NCBI GenBank assembly: GCA_013821905.1
Contig: PNJO01000010.1
Span: forward strand, 1 to 34,245
DNA from: Sphingopyxis sp.
GTDB lineage: Bacteria > Pseudomonadota > Alphaproteobacteria > Sphingomonadales > Sphingomonadaceae
Direction of reading: 5' to 3'
Length of the DNA: 34,245 bases
Shown here in pieces: positions 32,791 to 34,245 of the stretch (position 1 is the first letter of the stretch; each line of letters begins with the position of its first letter). The notes under the pieces were generated by a model. That model ran no database searches and had not been told where the DNA came from. It was given only the letters and a program-made list of their open reading frames with translations. A program made the position numbers and the translations under genes.

Positions 32791-33230
32791 CTGCCCGTAA
32801 TTGTGACACAGCGATGGCAATAGTGTTGCATCGCGGTAAGTGGCGGATTTGCTGCGATTCGTTTATTGGTAACCGCGTCGTCACAAATAAATTATTGAAA
32901 TAATTGAATAAAAAGTGATTTGATCGCTTTTCCGAGCGGTCCGGCGAGTCAAGAATTTTATTTCAGTATTTTTACATGGGCGACCCTTGATCGACTCGCG
33001 CGCCCTTGCCTAGGAAGGGGGGTCGCTGGCCTTCGCCGGTGGCCGCCACATCAACATGATTCGCGCTTTTTCGGGCTGATGGCCCGGGACAGGATGCCTG
33101 CGTCCTGCGCAGGCGACGGATCGGCGTGGGCTGGCCTGACGCAGGACGCGGCGACCGGGGGTTCAAGGGGGCGGAGTCTAGGGTGGCACATTTCGGGGAT
33201 CGGCATGACGTGGACGCAAGGGATGGAGCA
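32791..33230. other. 440-bp upstream region of dnaA
   Basis: No gene seen. The stretch 32880-32975 is strikingly AT-rich for this genome (ATAAATTATTGAAATAATTG, AATTTTATTTCAGTATTTTT). It probably holds the dnaA promoter or a duplex-unwinding tract, but I could not fix a -35/-10 pair. GANTC, the methylation site of alphaproteobacterial CcrM, occurs at 32856, 32946, 32993, 33058 and 33174. No TTATCCACA-type DnaA box was found, so an origin is not supported. A long hairpin lies at 33100-33149. Confidence 0.6.
33100..33149 (+). promoter_or_regulatory. dnaA: Long bulged hairpin in the probable dnaA leader
   Basis: GCGTCCTGCGCAGGC (33100-33114) pairs fully with GCCTG-A-CGCAGGACGC (33134-33149): 15 base pairs, one bulged A at 33139 and a 19-nt loop. 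An alternative small hairpin, GCCTGCG (33096-33102) with CGCAGGC (33108-33114), would compete with it. No T-run follows, so it is not an intrinsic terminator. It ends 81 bp before the dnaA GTG. Confidence 0.65.
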
Positions 33231-34245
33231 GTGAGCGGTGACGCCGCTACGCTCTGGCCGCGCGTCGCCGAAGGGCTGCGCCGCGACCTCGGTGCGCGCA
33301 CCTTCGACCATTGGCTGAAGCCCGTGCGCTTCGCCGACTATTGTACGCTGTCGGGCGTCGTCACGCTCGAAACCGCAAGCCGCTTTTCGGCGAACTGGAT
33401 CAACGAACGTTTCGGCGAGCGTCTCGCGCTCGCGTGGCGCCATCATCTGCCTGCGGTGCGCAGCGTGATGGTGCGCGGCGGTGCTGCCGCCGAGGATCGC
33501 GCCGCGGTTCTCGCGAACCAGCCGCTGCCGGCGTTCGAGGTGCCTGCGGCGGTCCCGGCGGCCAATCCTGCGCTGCTCGGTTTCGACCCGCGGCTGTCGT
33601 TCGACCGCTTCGTCGTCGCGCGCAGCAATATTCTGGCCGCCAACGCCGCGCGCCGCATGGCGATGGCCGAAGTGCCGCAGTTCAACCCACTCTATCTCTG
33701 CTCGGGTACCGGCCAGGGCAAGACGCACCTGCTGCAGGCCATTGCGCAGGCTTATGCCGAGACGCATCCGACCGCGACCATCATCCTGATGTCGGCGGAA
33801 AAATTCATGCTCGAATTCGTCGGCGCGATGCGCGGCGGCGACATGATGGCGTTCAAGGCGCGGCTGCGCGCCGCCGACCTGTTGCTGCTCGACGATCTGC
33901 AGTTCGTGATCGGCAAGAATTCGACGCAGGAAGAATTGCTCCACACGATCGACGACTTGCTGACGGCGGGCAAGCGCCTCGTCGTCACCGCCGACCGTCC
34001 GCCGGCGATGCTCGACGGGGTCGAGGCGCGGCTGCTGTCGCGCCTGTCGGGCGGGCTCGTCGCCGACATCGAGGCGCCCGAGGACGATCTGCGCGAACGC
34101 ATCATCCGCCAGCGGCTCGCCGCGATGCCGATGGTCGAGGTGCCCGACAGCGTCGTCGCCTATCTGGTCAAGCATTTCACGCGCAACATCCGCGAGCTCG
34201 AAGGCGCGCTCAACAAATTGCTCGCTTATGCCGCGCTCACCGGCA
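33231..34245 (+). CDS. dnaA: Chromosomal replication initiator DnaA (3' truncated by window), 338 residues visible
   Basis: An AAA+ ATPase that opens the origin. The start is GTG 33231, with AAGGGA 7 nt upstream. Domain I (about 1-85) has the family TFDHWLKPVRF. After a short linker comes the AAA+ domain (SFDRFVVARSN), with Walker A S158-GTGQGKT165, Walker B LLLLDDLQF (Asp221-Asp222), IGKNSTQEELLHTIDDLL, sensor TADRPP and the box VII region RLLSRLSGGL (near 266). The first Walker A glycine of the usual GxxGxGKT is a serine here. Domain II is very short. The DNA-binding domain IV lies beyond the window edge. Confidence 0.95.
   Translation, partial: MSGDAATLWPRVAEGLRRDLGARTFDHWLKPVRFADYCTLSGVVTLETASRFSANWINERFGERLALAWRHHLPAVRSVMVRGGAAAEDRAAVLANQPLPAFEVPAAVPAANPALLGFDPRLSFDRFVVARSNILAANAARRMAMAEVPQFNPLYLCSGTGQGKTHLLQAIAQAYAETHPTATIILMSAEKFMLEFVGAMRGGDMMAFKARLRAADLLLLDDLQFVIGKNSTQEELLHTIDDLLTAGKRLVVTADRPPAMLDGVEARLLSRLSGGLVADIEAPEDDLRERIIRQRLAAMPMVEVPDSVVAYLVKHFTRNIRELEGALNKLLAYAALTG

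Noticed and set aside
32880-32975. Possible replication origin in the AT-rich tract before dnaA
   Set aside because: No TTATCCACA-type DnaA boxes or cluster of 13-mers seen; the AT-rich tract is better explained as promoter DNA, although an unusual origin cannot be excluded.

Overview
The window is a GC-rich chromosomal segment of an alphaproteobacterium, most likely a sphingomonad (Sphingomonadaceae, perhaps Sphingopyxis-like). I infer this from the gene order rpsT-dnaA with mutM and divergent ubiE-ubiB nearby, the rne/amidase/PBP1A/prfB block, RNase E with an acidic insertion in its S1 region, a TonB receptor next to a TPR-sulfotransferase, and GTG/TTG starts with many short gene overlaps. 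No species call is possible without a database search. I see no rRNA, tRNA, CRISPR array, transposase or phage gene.

Region 1 (1-6.8 kb) looks accessory and metabolic. It holds the 3' end of a probable Rieske oxygenase gene, a paired-hairpin (REPIN-like) repeat that supplies the ribosome binding site of an FAD monooxygenase, and a translationally overlapping CrtI/PYROXD2-type oxidoreductase. On the other strand are a TonB-dependent receptor and an APC-family amino acid/polyamine permease; the permease overlaps the CrtI-like gene tail to tail.

Region 2 (6.9-14.5 kb, minus strand) reads rne, an M48 peptidase with TPRs, a membrane-anchored DsbA-like protein with a 290-residue cytoplasmic extension, and a TPR-sulfotransferase. 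rne has a strongly structured 5' leader.

Region 3 (15.1-23.7 kb, plus strand) is the conserved cell-wall/translation block: amidase, PBP1A (mrcA), RF2 (prfB) and a lipoprotein-like methyltransferase. It is interrupted between the amidase and mrcA by an overlapping three-gene cassette: aldonolactone oxidase-like flavoprotein, D-threonine aldolase-like enzyme and TetR regulator.

Region 4 (23.7-31.4 kb, minus strand) is a housekeeping run: ubiE-ubiB, then a fused GT2-GtrA glycosyltransferase with a polytopic partner (Gtr-like module), then coaBC-dut-thiF/moeB-like-dsrE-like. coaBC carries a second copy of the REPIN-like element inserted in frame, adding about 41 residues between its two enzyme domains. 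This is the most unusual feature of the window.

Region 5 (31.5 kb to the end, plus strand) is mutM, rpsT with a clear promoter and terminator, and dnaA, cut by the window end. The roughly 500-bp rpsT-dnaA gap holds an AT-rich tract, five GANTC sites and a long bulged hairpin in the probable dnaA leader.
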